From Athalassotoga sp964433875 (GTDB lineage Bacteria; Thermotogota; Thermotogae; Mesoaciditogales; Mesoaciditogaceae), in contig CAYSSO010000006.1 in assembly GCA_964433875.1 (NCBI GenBank), positions 11,048 to 75,047 of the forward strand: a stretch of DNA of 64,000 nt, read 5' to 3'. Below the pieces are notes generated by a model that was given only the letters and a program-made list of their open reading frames with translations, was not told the origin of the DNA and ran no database searches. This document shows, piece by piece, positions 52,442-60,426 of this stretch. The position numbers were made by a program, and so were the translations under genes. Within the stretch, counting starts at the first letter, position 1. Every line of letters begins with the position of its first letter.

Positions 52442-53406
52442 ATGATGCGATCTTGGCTGTGAGAAATTTGAAGGTTGTCTTTCACACTTACAGAGGAACG
52501 GTTCATGCGCTCGATCGTGTTAGTTTTACGGTTTTAAAGAGTGAAAGATTTGGAATAATAGGGGAGACTGGATGTGGAAAATCTGTTACTTCTCTTGCGA
52601 TAATGAGACTTATCGAGCAGCCGGGCGAGATCGTGGAAGGTGAGATCATCTTCGATAAAAGGGATCTCGTCAAGGCCCAGGAGAGCACCTTAAACATGAT
52701 CCGCGGGAGAGAAATATCTATGATCTTTCAGGAACCATTGTCTTCCCTTAATCCTGTGATGAAAGTTGGTTTTCAGATAGGGGAAAGTATCGCAAAAATG
52801 AAAAATGCATCGATAAAAGCGTGCCGTCAGGAGGTTTTTGATGCATTAAGAAATGTCGATCTTGATCCGAGAGTTTCAAATCTTTACCCACACGAGTTAA
52901 GCGGTGGTATGGCTCAAAGGGTGATGATAGCAATGGCACTGTCATCAAAACCAAAATTGCTGATAGCAGATGAGCCTACCTCTTCGCTTGATGTCACAAT
53001 TCAGGCTCAGATAATGAATTTACTCGACGAACTTGTGCATAAGATGAATAACACCGTTATCCTCATAACCCATGATCTTGGTATTGCGGCACAATTTTGC
53101 GATAGGATCATGATAATGTACGCAGGTACCGTTGTTGAACAGGCGAAAACGGAGGAACTTTTTGAAAATCCGCTTCATCCTTACACCAAAGGATTGCTGA
53201 AAGCAATACCGAGATTAGGAAATAGATCCAAACTTTCGGGGATCCCGGGAAGTGTTCCAGATCTTGTCAATCCACCATCAGGTTGCAGATTCCATCCGAG
53301 ATGTCCTTATGCAATGAAGATATGCAGTGTTGAAAAACCAGTTTTGACGGAATTGGGTTCTGATCATTTAGTGGCCTGCCACCTTTACGGTGATAAAAAT
53401 GAATGA
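52438..53406 (+). CDS. Opp/Dpp-type ABC ATPase (DppD-like)
   Basis: A 322-residue ATPase. Walker A is GETGCGKSVTS, the Q-loop QEPLSSLNP, the signature LSGGMAQRVMIAMAL, Walker B LLIADEPTSSLDV and the H-loop THDLG. The C-terminal oligopeptide/dipeptide extension has PPSGCRFHPRCPYAMKICS, three of the four cysteines of the Fe-S-like cluster seen in this subfamily. It pairs with DppF. Confidence 0.96.
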   Translation: MNDAILAVRNLKVVFHTYRGTVHALDRVSFTVLKSERFGIIGETGCGKSVTSLAIMRLIEQPGEIVEGEIIFDKRDLVKAQESTLNMIRGREISMIFQEPLSSLNPVMKVGFQIGESIAKMKNASIKACRQEVFDALRNVDLDPRVSNLYPHELSGGMAQRVMIAMALSSKPKLLIADEPTSSLDVTIQAQIMNLLDELVHKMNNTVILITHDLGIAAQFCDRIMIMYAGTVVEQAKTEELFENPLHPYTKGLLKAIPRLGNRSKLSGIPGSVPDLVNPPSGCRFHPRCPYAMKICSVEKPVLTELGSDHLVACHLYGDKNE

Positions 53407-54367
53407 AAATTTGATTGAAATTCAAAACTTGAAAAAATATTTTCCGCTCAAAAGAGGTGTCTTTTCGAAAGGTCAATACGTTCATGCCGTTGATAACGTG
53501 AATTTACGAATACCGCCCAAGAAAATCTTTTCAGTTGTCGGTGAGTCTGGCAGTGGAAAGACGACATTTGGTCGGACGATTCTTAGACTAATAGAACCAA
53601 CTTCAGGAAAAATAATGTACAAAGGTCAAGATATAATGAATTTGAGCCAAAAAGAGATGATAACTTTCAGAAAAAAGATGCAGATCGTCTTTCAGGATCC
53701 TTACAATTCGCTTCATCCAAGAAGACTTGTAAAGGACATAATCGGAGAAGGCCTTTACATTCATGAGAAAATCTCTTCAAATGAGATCTTGGACAGGGTG
53801 AAAGAAATTCTAAAAAAGGTTGGCTTAAATGAAGATCATATGTTCCGTTATCCTCACGAATTCAGCGGAGGCCAAAGGCAGAGAATAGCAATGGCAAGGG
53901 CTTTAATACTCAATCCTGAATTCATAGTGCTTGATGAACCTACCTCTGCGCTTGACGTCTCCGTTCAGGCGACGATACTCGACCTTTTAATTGAACTCAA
54001 GAATACCTTTTCTCTTACCTATCTTTTCATAACGCATAACCTTGCCGTTGTAGATTATATCTCTGATTTTGTTGCCGTTATGTACCTCGGTCAGATAGTC
54101 GAGATAGGATCAAAGGATGATATCTTCACCTTTCCATCACATCCTTACACTTACGCGCTTTTGAATGCGATTCCAGATCCAGATCCGAAAAGAAAAAGAT
54201 CAAGAATAATCCCACAGGGCGAGATACCGAGCGCCGTTAACCCTCCAAAAGGATGTAGATTTCACACGAGATGTCCTTACGCAAAAGAAATTTGTAAAAA
54301 GTTAGATCCTGAATCCATCGAAATATCAAAAGGCCATCTTGTAAAATGTCATTTTCCGATGAAGTGA
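53399..54367 (+). CDS. Opp/Dpp-type ABC ATPase (DppF-like)
   Basis: A 322-residue ATPase. Walker A is GESGSGKTTFG, the Q-loop QDPYNSLHP, the signature FSGGQRQRIAMARAL, Walker B FIVLDEPTSALDV and the H-loop THNLA. The C-terminal PPKGCRFHTRCPYAKEICK extension is present. ATG 53399 with GGTGA upstream is preferred to GTG 53390. The final codons overlap the end of the GH20 gene on the other strand by 19 bases. Confidence 0.96.
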   Translation: MNENLIEIQNLKKYFPLKRGVFSKGQYVHAVDNVNLRIPPKKIFSVVGESGSGKTTFGRTILRLIEPTSGKIMYKGQDIMNLSQKEMITFRKKMQIVFQDPYNSLHPRRLVKDIIGEGLYIHEKISSNEILDRVKEILKKVGLNEDHMFRYPHEFSGGQRQRIAMARALILNPEFIVLDEPTSALDVSVQATILDLLIELKNTFSLTYLFITHNLAVVDYISDFVAVMYLGQIVEIGSKDDIFTFPSHPYTYALLNAIPDPDPKRKRSRIIPQGEIPSAVNPPKGCRFHTRCPYAKEICKKLDPESIEISKGHLVKCHFPMK

Positions 54368-55995
54368 TTGTTTTTTACATCCATAATGCCTGCCATTCCC
54401 CAAAATCTCGGGAGGAGGTGTTCCAATCCTTCCATCTTTCTTTCTTTGGCCCATAACTTTGAATATGTGTTAAAAAGAGATATGAAATCTGATGATCTGG
54501 CCGTGTTATCCATCAAAGCAACGGCAGTTTCGATCATCTGTCTTACGAATTCAAGATCATCGGGAAGGATAATACCTTTTGTCTCATCAAGCACTCTTTT
54601 AAATTCATATTTTATCTTTTGATCTTTGATTTTGTACAGAGGATAAAGATCTCCAAAGAGTGCGCGCTTAAGCGTCATGGTTGAAATTTCAGAATTGCCA
54701 AAGATCTTTCTGACATTTGTTATCTTTTCATCTTCACCGCTTAAGGCCATCCATTTTTCTTCCCATCTTCCATTTCCTTCAGCGATCTCCATTGTCGCCA
54801 AAATCAAGGGATTTAGAAATGAGAAGAGGCATTCCTGGCCATCGTCTCCCCATGAAGTTACCATAAAACCGGAAAGATTTTCATCTCTGGCCGCGCCTAT
54901 GAAGTTTTTAACATTTGAGATAGCGGTCTTAAAATCAGGATAAAATGTATTCCAATCTGAAAGACCTGGACACGCTATTTGAGAATCTTTTCTTTTATCA
55001 CCGAAAGAATTTATTTTCTCAGCGAAAAATGATTTTTTGTTTGATGAATAATCCCAGTTTGCGATGATCACTTCATCCCATATCTTACTTTTCAAAACCT
55101 CCTGCCATTTTTCACTTTCGACCTTACTCAGATACATCCCGGTCAACATGTCTCCCCACATCATGGGCATCTTTCCATGAGATTTCACAACCCTTATCAT
55201 ACGGTCGTAATGAGATTCGTACAACTTGTGGCCCTGAAATTCCCATCCCTTGTTCAAACTCTTTCCACGTCCCAGAGCCCATGTCTCGTCTCCGCCTATA
55301 TGGATATGCTTTGACGGGAAAAATTCAACAACCTCCTCGAGCAATTTTATCGCAAAATCAGATGCGGATTTATTTGAAAGATCAAGGCATCCTTCTGAAG
55401 TTCTGTGCCATTCGCTGAATTCATGATATTTTGGTAATGACAGAATGTGTTCCATGTGTCCTGTCAATTCCAAAGAGGGGAAGACCTCTATGCCCAAAGA
55501 TTTACCGTAATCTATGATCTTTTCAACCTCATCCATTGTCAGTCTTCCTCTGTGTTTTCCTATCTTTGAATCTATCTTCCATGGAAATAAATCTTCGAAG
55601 TATATCGCAAAATAATTGTATTTCATCAAGAATAGCCACCTTAGCAATGATTTAAAGGTATCAAGGTTTGGTACCCCACCGCGCGCTATGTCGAGATGGT
55701 ACCCCCTGAATTTGAAATTGAAGGACTCTTCGATCTCTATTTCGGGAAGCACATCCTTGAACTGACGCACGATCTGGATCAAAGTTGCGTAAGATGTGAA
55801 TTCGTCTCCCCATATTTCTACTTTGCCATCGGTTATCTTCAGGCCATTTCCGGCGCTGTCAATCTTTTCTATCTTCCATTTTCCACTTTTTATTTTGAAT
55901 TCTTGTTTCAAGAATGGTGGCAGATTCGAAAATCCATCAAATGAATAGTGCCTTTTGCCAATCTTTATCATTTTAGGTTCAGGAGTTATCATCAT
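54349..55995 (-). CDS. GH20 beta-N-acetylhexosaminidase
   Basis: A retaining exo-hexosaminidase of about 548 residues that uses the substrate N-acetyl group. The N-terminal GH20b-like domain is followed by a TIM barrel starting near FRGYHLDIARGG. The catalytic Asp-Glu pair is HIHIGGDETWAL (about residue 235). Trp residues in MMWGDML and VTSWGDDGQE line the sugar pocket. No signal peptide, so it acts on imported chitooligosaccharides or glycoconjugates. Starts at 56004 (GTG), 56001 or 55995 (ATG) are all possible. Convergent with the transporter, overlapping by 19 bases. Confidence 0.88.
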   Translation of the reverse strand: MMITPEPKMIKIGKRHYSFDGFSNLPPFLKQEFKIKSGKWKIEKIDSAGNGLKITDGKVEIWGDEFTSYATLIQIVRQFKDVLPEIEIEESFNFKFRGYHLDIARGGVPNLDTFKSLLRWLFLMKYNYFAIYFEDLFPWKIDSKIGKHRGRLTMDEVEKIIDYGKSLGIEVFPSLELTGHMEHILSLPKYHEFSEWHRTSEGCLDLSNKSASDFAIKLLEEVVEFFPSKHIHIGGDETWALGRGKSLNKGWEFQGHKLYESHYDRMIRVVKSHGKMPMMWGDMLTGMYLSKVESEKWQEVLKSKIWDEVIIANWDYSSNKKSFFAEKINSFGDKRKDSQIACPGLSDWNTFYPDFKTAISNVKNFIGAARDENLSGFMVTSWGDDGQECLFSFLNPLILATMEIAEGNGRWEEKWMALSGEDEKITNVRKIFGNSEISTMTLKRALFGDLYPLYKIKDQKIKYEFKRVLDETKGIILPDDLEFVRQMIETAVALMDNTARSSDFISLFNTYSKLWAKERKMEGLEHLLPRFWGMAGIMDVKNNHFIGK

Positions 55996-56007
55996 CTTCA
56001 TCACATC

Positions 56008-56988
56008 CTAAACGTAATCCAGACCATAGTCCGGAAGCGGTATTTGCAAAGATTTAGATTTATACTCTGTCGATCCAAAGATGTATTTCGTCATCTCGCT
56101 TAAGTCATCCATGATTTTAACATCGTATGGCAATTCTTCAAGATATGGCTTTAACTGATTCAAAAAGAGTTTAGAGTCCAAAATTTTGACTGTCCCCATA
56201 AACCTTCTTCTGATACTTTTTTCAGACATAAATATCTCATTCAAGACGCAATCGGCATTTGTCGTGTGAATTACCATGGGACTCATTCGGCTCGCGACAG
56301 ACTTTACGAGGTTTGCAACATCGATCTGACATCCACCGTGCTCAACGCAATGGTATCTGTTTTCTTTGTCTTTTTCGACGACTCCTTCAGTTACAACGAT
56401 ATAAGCCTCATTCGAGACGAATATTTTGGCCGGCATATTGTCCGCCTTTGACGTTTCTAACATCACCCTGAAAGTTTTTCTATCCCGCACAAATCTAACA
56501 GGATCTTGGGCGTGAAAGAGCATCAAATCGCCAAGATCATCAATGGTAGCCTCGTGATATTCAACGGATTTATCTCCATCGACAAAATGTGCGTAATAAA
56601 TTCCGGCATCAACGGCTCCGAATTTTCTGTATATCGAGTTATCACCGGAGATCATGACAAGAGAAGCACCTTGCTTTATGGAATAAGTCCCAGCCTCATT
56701 CATTAAAAGTGTCGAATATCCACGTCCTCTGTATCTTTCATCGGTACAAACGGAGCCGACAAGAGACGCTTTTATCCTCGCCGAAAAGATCTGCACATCC
56801 TTAAACAAAAGGCCGAAGATAGAGACTATCTTACCATCTTCTTCAACGCATAAAATATTTTGGGCATTCTCAGGCGAAAAAAGCACAGGATAATCTTTGC
56901 CCATATCTCCGCCGTCTTTTCTGAACACCCTGTTTGCGAGGTTGATAGCCTCCGGTATCCTGCTTTCTGTCAATTTCAGAATTTTCAC
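56008..56988 (-). CDS. GNAT-family N-acetyltransferase
   Basis: A 326-residue protein. The N-terminal domain has the GNAT acetyl-CoA loop in SLVGSVCTDERYRGRGYSTLLMNEA (about 76-100, V-x-x-x-x-R-G-x-G). The C-terminal half (about 200-326) resembles the sterol carrier-like tail of Eis-type enzymes, which is inference. The start is GTG 56988 with GGAG eight bases upstream. Substrate unknown; an amino sugar or antibiotic is possible. A tiny secreted peptide gene precedes it. Confidence 0.83.
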   Translation of the reverse strand: MKILKLTESRIPEAINLANRVFRKDGGDMGKDYPVLFSPENAQNILCVEEDGKIVSIFGLLFKDVQIFSARIKASLVGSVCTDERYRGRGYSTLLMNEAGTYSIKQGASLVMISGDNSIYRKFGAVDAGIYYAHFVDGDKSVEYHEATIDDLGDLMLFHAQDPVRFVRDRKTFRVMLETSKADNMPAKIFVSNEAYIVVTEGVVEKDKENRYHCVEHGGCQIDVANLVKSVASRMSPMVIHTTNADCVLNEIFMSEKSIRRRFMGTVKILDSKLFLNQLKPYLEELPYDVKIMDDLSEMTKYIFGSTEYKSKSLQIPLPDYGLDYV

Positions 56989-57005
56989 GGAAAAATCTCC
57001 TTTCT

Positions 57006-57083
57006 TTATTTTATATTTTCTTCAAGTACGAATAGGTTTAAGGCAAAGACGATCACAATAAACAACACCAAAAATTTTTTCAT
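57006..57083 (-). CDS. Tiny hydrophobic peptide ORF (25 aa)
   Basis: ATG 57083 has a strong SD (GGAGGGG) seven to eight bases upstream. The product is about 25 residues with a Lys-Lys start, one hydrophobic stretch and an EENIK end, like a signal peptide or small membrane peptide. It lies 17 bases before the GNAT gene. It may be a small membrane protein, a leader, or the remnant of a lost exported protein. No homology can be claimed. Confidence 0.45.
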   Translation of the reverse strand: MKKFLVLFIVIVFALNLFVLEENIK

Positions 57084-57107
57084 ACCATTCCCCTCCTCAA
57101 AAACTTT

Positions 57108-57368
57108 TCAAACCCACAAATTTTCGGCAAAAGCGTGAAACATCTCAGGAATCAAAACTTTGAAACCCTCTGCATACTTGCAGCCTATCTTTTCTCCGTA
57201 AAATTTTCCTTTGATATCAAAGTATTTTCTGTACAATTTGAAAGTTTCGGGATTGATCTGACTTTTGTGCTCGAAGATGGCTTGAAATTTAGTTTCCCAT
57301 TGATCATCAACGCAAACGAATTGATTCGGAAAGGCTGTAAAGAAAAACGCTATTGCCCTAAGTGCATA
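57108..57368 (-). pseudogene. Possible 3' remnant of a protein-coding gene
   Basis: An 86-codon open frame on the minus strand without a plausible start. The translation contains FVCVDDQWETKFQAIF, KLYRKYFDIKGKFYGEKIG and VLIPEMFHAFAENLWV, which looks like coding sequence with local codon usage. A TGA closes the frame upstream at 57371. I cannot name the family. It may be a decayed gene fragment; a plus-strand frame in the same region is judged a shadow. Confidence 0.4.
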
Positions 57369-57371
57369 TCA

Positions 57372-57587
57372 TAATCTCGAGAATGAAAAAAACGTAAAAA
57401 AAACAAACTGATAAAATTAGAATTGAAGACTTTCATAGGCACCAAATTTCAGATTATAAATGCGTAGAATTTGATCATGTTTTTATATCGCAGGTTCGAA
57501 GTTTAAAATTGGTTGAGTATACCTATTTTTATTTTTTATGTCATTGCTTTTCTTTCCCTACGATCACTGATCTGTCCTATTTTGGTC
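57372..57587. other. Intergenic stretch without recognised features
   Basis: About 215 AT-rich bases between the gene remnant and the end of the radical SAM gene. I see no ORF, terminator or RNA gene here. Confidence 0.5.
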
Positions 57588-58322
57588 TTACAATATAACC
57601 GGATACAGAAGTTTCGGCTCCTGCGGTACTTTCCCGGATGGCCTTATCATCGATGTGTAGATTATATCATTTGATTTTTTCAAACATTCTTCGATCTCAT
57701 CATAATCACTGTCGTTGTGCAGTTTTCCTACAACAGGATCTATTCTAAAACGCGCCTGGGGATTTATCGATTTTAAAAATTTTGCTATTTTTATAATCTC
57801 ATCACATTCAACAAGCCCTTTGACGTAAACAGTCTCGATAGTCATCTTTTCATCGGCTCCGAAGTGTTTTATCTTTTCAAGCAGATCGACATTTGAAAAA
57901 CCTGTGATCTTTTTATGAAGATCATCATCGAAGGCTTTCACGCTGACAGTTGCACCCTTTATCATGCCAAAAAGTTCGTCGTCAAGCCCTTCGGCATTTG
58001 TAATAATCCAACTTTCTATCCTTTCAACTTTGAGATTGGATACGAGCGATTTTATCTCAGGATCTTCTGTAGGCTCACCACCACCCATGAAAACAAGTTT
58101 TACGTCGTTGGCTTTCAATATGTTTAAGATCTCATCTATAGTTAAAAACTTGATCGCCCTTTTGTCCCACAATTCGCTTAATTTTTCCTTTGTTCCGCGT
58201 GGCAGGCACAGATTCCATTTCTCGAAAGACCATATACAGTAAGCGCATCTCCAGTTACAACCATAAAATATTATATACGCGCTTCCGTCACGAAACTGAA
58301 CTATGTGATAGGCGCGCGTCAT
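57588..58322 (-). CDS. Radical SAM protein, unknown substrate
   Basis: A 244-residue radical SAM enzyme. The 4Fe-4S motif is CNWRCAYC (C22, C26, C29: Cx3Cx2C). MGGGEPTEDPEI supplies the GGE-type SAM motif near residue 95. A W-rich opening and VSVKAFDDDLHKKITGFS resemble PflA-like activases. No second cluster is seen. It overlaps the PP-loop gene by four bases, so they form a pair. Roles in RNA modification, amino acid modification or cofactor synthesis are possible; none can be chosen. Confidence 0.85.
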   Translation of the reverse strand: MTRAYHIVQFRDGSAYIIFYGCNWRCAYCIWSFEKWNLCLPRGTKEKLSELWDKRAIKFLTIDEILNILKANDVKLVFMGGGEPTEDPEIKSLVSNLKVERIESWIITNAEGLDDELFGMIKGATVSVKAFDDDLHKKITGFSNVDLLEKIKHFGADEKMTIETVYVKGLVECDEIIKIAKFLKSINPQARFRIDPVVGKLHNDSDYDEIEECLKKSNDIIYTSMIRPSGKVPQEPKLLYPVIL

Positions 58323-58963
58323 TTTTTTACCTCTTTCAGGTTGAATTTTAGGTAAAAATATCTATCACTTTCCCCAAAATCGGTACCTTTAATCTCAAAA
58401 GATGAATCAAAAAGTGGTGATTCGAGAACAACGGTATGAAATTCACCGCCCTCACCGGCCGGATCTACTCCGGTTTTATATGCGAAATTTTGGAGATCAT
58501 CTGAATTTATGAATGTATATCCAAGCCAGTCTTTTGAAAGTTTACCTTTATCAACAGCGATTATGGAATATACAAAGCCACGGACGATCATCTCTTTTGT
58601 AAGTTGAAAAGAATCCTTCTTCCATAACGGTTCAAGCGCGATTGTGTTGCTTTCTCTCGCAAGATGATTGATCCATTCAAAGTGGGCTTCGAGGTATATA
58701 TCCCCACCTATGATATGTGATACTCCAAACGATTTTATGAATTTTGCAAGTTCCTTACTTCCATTTTTCATGTCGAAGACGAAAAGTTCCTTTTTCATCG
58801 AACGTGCTATCTTTTTAAGTGAATCTATATTTTCATAATGTGGTGAAAGTCCTATTGTCGTTTTGAAAAGCAAAAGATAAGGTACATCAATTCCCTGATT
58901 TTCGGCAAGGTATGTCGCGTAAAGACCATCCTTTCCTCCTGAAAAAAATGCCATTCCTTTCAA
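58319..58963 (-). CDS. Dph6-like PP-loop ATPase (adenine nucleotide alpha hydrolase)
   Basis: A 214-residue N-type ATP pyrophosphatase related to diphthine-ammonia ligase. The PP-loop is FSGGKDG at residues 7-13. Further family motifs are GGDIYLEAHFEWI, PLWKKDSFQLTKEM, LSKDWLGYTF and GVDPAGEGGEFHT near residue 162. Bacteria lack diphthamide, so this homologue must adenylate another substrate for amidation or thiolation. It overlaps the radical SAM gene. Its first codons overlap an IS256-type transposase remnant. Confidence 0.88.
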   Translation of the reverse strand: MKGMAFFSGGKDGLYATYLAENQGIDVPYLLLFKTTIGLSPHYENIDSLKKIARSMKKELFVFDMKNGSKELAKFIKSFGVSHIIGGDIYLEAHFEWINHLARESNTIALEPLWKKDSFQLTKEMIVRGFVYSIIAVDKGKLSKDWLGYTFINSDDLQNFAYKTGVDPAGEGGEFHTVVLESPLFDSSFEIKGTDFGESDRYFYLKFNLKEVKK

Positions 58964-59085
58964 GTCAGATCTCCTTTCTTATTTGAATATCTCGGTACGT
59001 TGGGAAAAACATTCCTGTTTTTAGTTCTTCTTAACTGGCCGTTGAAACTTTCTATTGGGTTTGTTGTGTAGATAAGCCTATTCAT
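58960..59085 (-). mobile_element. Fragment of an IS256-family (mutator) transposase
   Basis: The minus-strand frame gives LIYTTNPIESFNGQLRRTKN followed by RNVFP, matching the conserved C-terminal segment of IS256-type transposases (TTN-x-IE-x-x-N). Only about 40 codons remain; the frame stops upstream (TGA at 59088) and its own stop overlaps the start of the PP-loop gene. No inverted repeats were recognised. It is a dead remnant, evidence of past insertion at this locus. Confidence 0.8.
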
Positions 59086-59328
59086 TCAGGCGTAAATTGA
59101 TATCCTCAACCAGGGCCTTGTTAGAGATAGAAAAATTATGATTACTCTGCAAATGCTTTTTAGCAAAGTGAGTGAAGAGAGTGTGAATTTCAAATTCAAG
59201 GTTATGGACTCTTATTTCTTTTGATCCAATCATTAACTTGACAAACACCTCTTCCCCATACCTATTTTACACATGCATATTGAGTAGTATTCCATAGGTC
59301 TGATGCCACGCCATCAAAGAAAATGGAT
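59086..59328. other. Region holding decayed coding sequence beside the transposase remnant
   Basis: On the minus strand a short frame (59078-59233) reads MIGSKEIRVHNLEFEIHT and runs about 50 codons to a TAG that overlaps the transposase fragment. It might be another decayed gene or part of the same element. The rest holds only AT-rich sequence. Confidence 0.3.
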
Positions 59329-59934
59329 TTATTTTTGATTTTCCATTATGTGTATGTAAGTATTCGCAGTCCAGACAACGTAAAAGAAAATGGCAAGATA
59401 ATTGCCGGCGTAGGGAACAAGTGTCAATAGGGCTGTGACAACAATGATTATAAAAGCATAAGCGGCCCTAATCCCTCTAAAAATGAAAGATAAATTCCAC
59501 TTAAAGCCCCCATAAAGATCACATGCGTTTGATGTTACAAACCAGTTTGGTACGTAAAGTATAAGTAAAAGTATCACAAGACCAAGTATAACGTTTATCT
59601 CAAAGCCAATCATAAGGAAGAAAGACATAAAGATGGAGAAGGCGAAAAAGTTAAAAAACATTCTTGAGTCTTCTTTTCCAAATTTTTTATTTTCCATCAT
59701 CATAGATGTCGTTATCCCAACGGCAAGAAGTGCCAGAGCCCACTCTATAACTCCAAATATGAAAGACAGCATCAAAATGGAAAAAACATTTTCAAATCTC
59801 ATATCGCCTGTCAAACCATACAGGATCAAATTGAAGATCAAAGTTATCAAGAGCACACCAAAAACAGGTGCCAAAATAAATGGATTTTTCTTAATTCTTT
59901 CAAAGATATCTGTGAACCCTTCCAAAAAATACAT
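59329..59934 (-). CDS. Polytopic membrane protein, unknown function
   Basis: A 201-residue integral membrane protein with about six hydrophobic segments (PVFGVLLITLIFNLILYGL, FSILMLSFIFGVIEWALALLAVG, FAFSIFMSFFLMIGF and NVILGLVILLLILYVPNWFV, then AAYAFIIIVVTALL and LAIFFYVVW). The Gly-rich FKWNLSFIFRGIRA loop and the order resemble DUF-type six-helix proteins of unknown role. The SD is AAAGGGGG. It stands alone between two intergenic regions. Confidence 0.8.
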   Translation of the reverse strand: MYFLEGFTDIFERIKKNPFILAPVFGVLLITLIFNLILYGLTGDMRFENVFSILMLSFIFGVIEWALALLAVGITTSMMMENKKFGKEDSRMFFNFFAFSIFMSFFLMIGFEINVILGLVILLLILYVPNWFVTSNACDLYGGFKWNLSFIFRGIRAAYAFIIIVVTALLTLVPYAGNYLAIFFYVVWTANTYIHIMENQK

Positions 59935-59955
59935 AAAAAGCCCCCTTTCATTTAT

Positions 59956-59983
59956 ACAATAGATCTATTTTTAGAATCGTCAA
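59956..59983 (-). promoter_or_regulatory. Possible promoter of the membrane protein gene
   Basis: Minus strand: TTGACG (59983-59978), a 16-base spacer, then TATTGT (59961-59956), four of six bases matching TATAAT. It lies 22 bases before the start codon. Confidence 0.45.
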
Positions 59984-60284
59984 TATTTCCATAAATTTTT
60001 TGTCTCTTCTTTATTATATCAACAGGTCCATAATTTTGGGTCATCTAGCAGGCAGTATTCTCAAATAACCAATTAATTTAGATTTTAGTCGATATCCTGC
60101 TAACTACCATCTATTCACTCTTCAGAGATATTTTATCATTTCGTTTACCATTTTTAGAGAGATATTTATAATTTCTCCATATACATACTTTTCGATCAAT
60201 AATAAATGATCTTGTTATTTCAATCAAACTACTTTGTAAAAAAGAAACGCGTAAATATTTAAAGATAATAACCGATTGTGTGAG

Positions 60285-60300
60285 ATTTAATCGATTAAAT
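60285..60300. promoter_or_regulatory. Perfect 16-bp palindrome, candidate operator
   Basis: ATTTAATCGATTAAAT is self-complementary over all 16 bases. It lies 54 bases upstream of the -35 of the ROK promoter, where a dimeric repressor could bind. AT-rich inverted repeats are typical operators of ROK (NagC/Mlc) repressors. Autoregulation is inference. Confidence 0.5.
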
Positions 60301-60354
60301 GATAGTAATCAATCCGAATTTGATATAAATGGCAAATATTAAGGTTTTCAGGTG

Positions 60355-60383
60355 TTGCATTCCGACGCTATGAAGTGGATAAT
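60355..60383 (+). promoter_or_regulatory. Promoter of the ROK regulator and importer
   Basis: TTGCAT (60355-60360), a 17-base spacer, then GATAAT (60378-60383). It supports the downstream start ATG 60427, as the frame open from 60352 would begin before the promoter. Confidence 0.65.
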
Positions 60384-60426
60384 AAAAATAAATAATAAAG
60401 TAAACTTACTTACTAAGGAGCACAAC

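Larger units (their letters stand above)
59935..60426. other. Divergent regulatory region between the membrane protein and the ROK gene
   Basis: About 490 bases. The left end holds a promoter for the membrane protein (59956-59983). The right end holds the ROK promoter (60355-60383) and a perfect 16-bp palindrome (60285-60300). The middle is AT-rich without ORFs. Confidence 0.6.

Noticed and set aside
57135..57374. Plus-strand frame of 79 codons
   Set aside because: No SD; the minus frame of the same stretch reads more like protein, with normal codon use.
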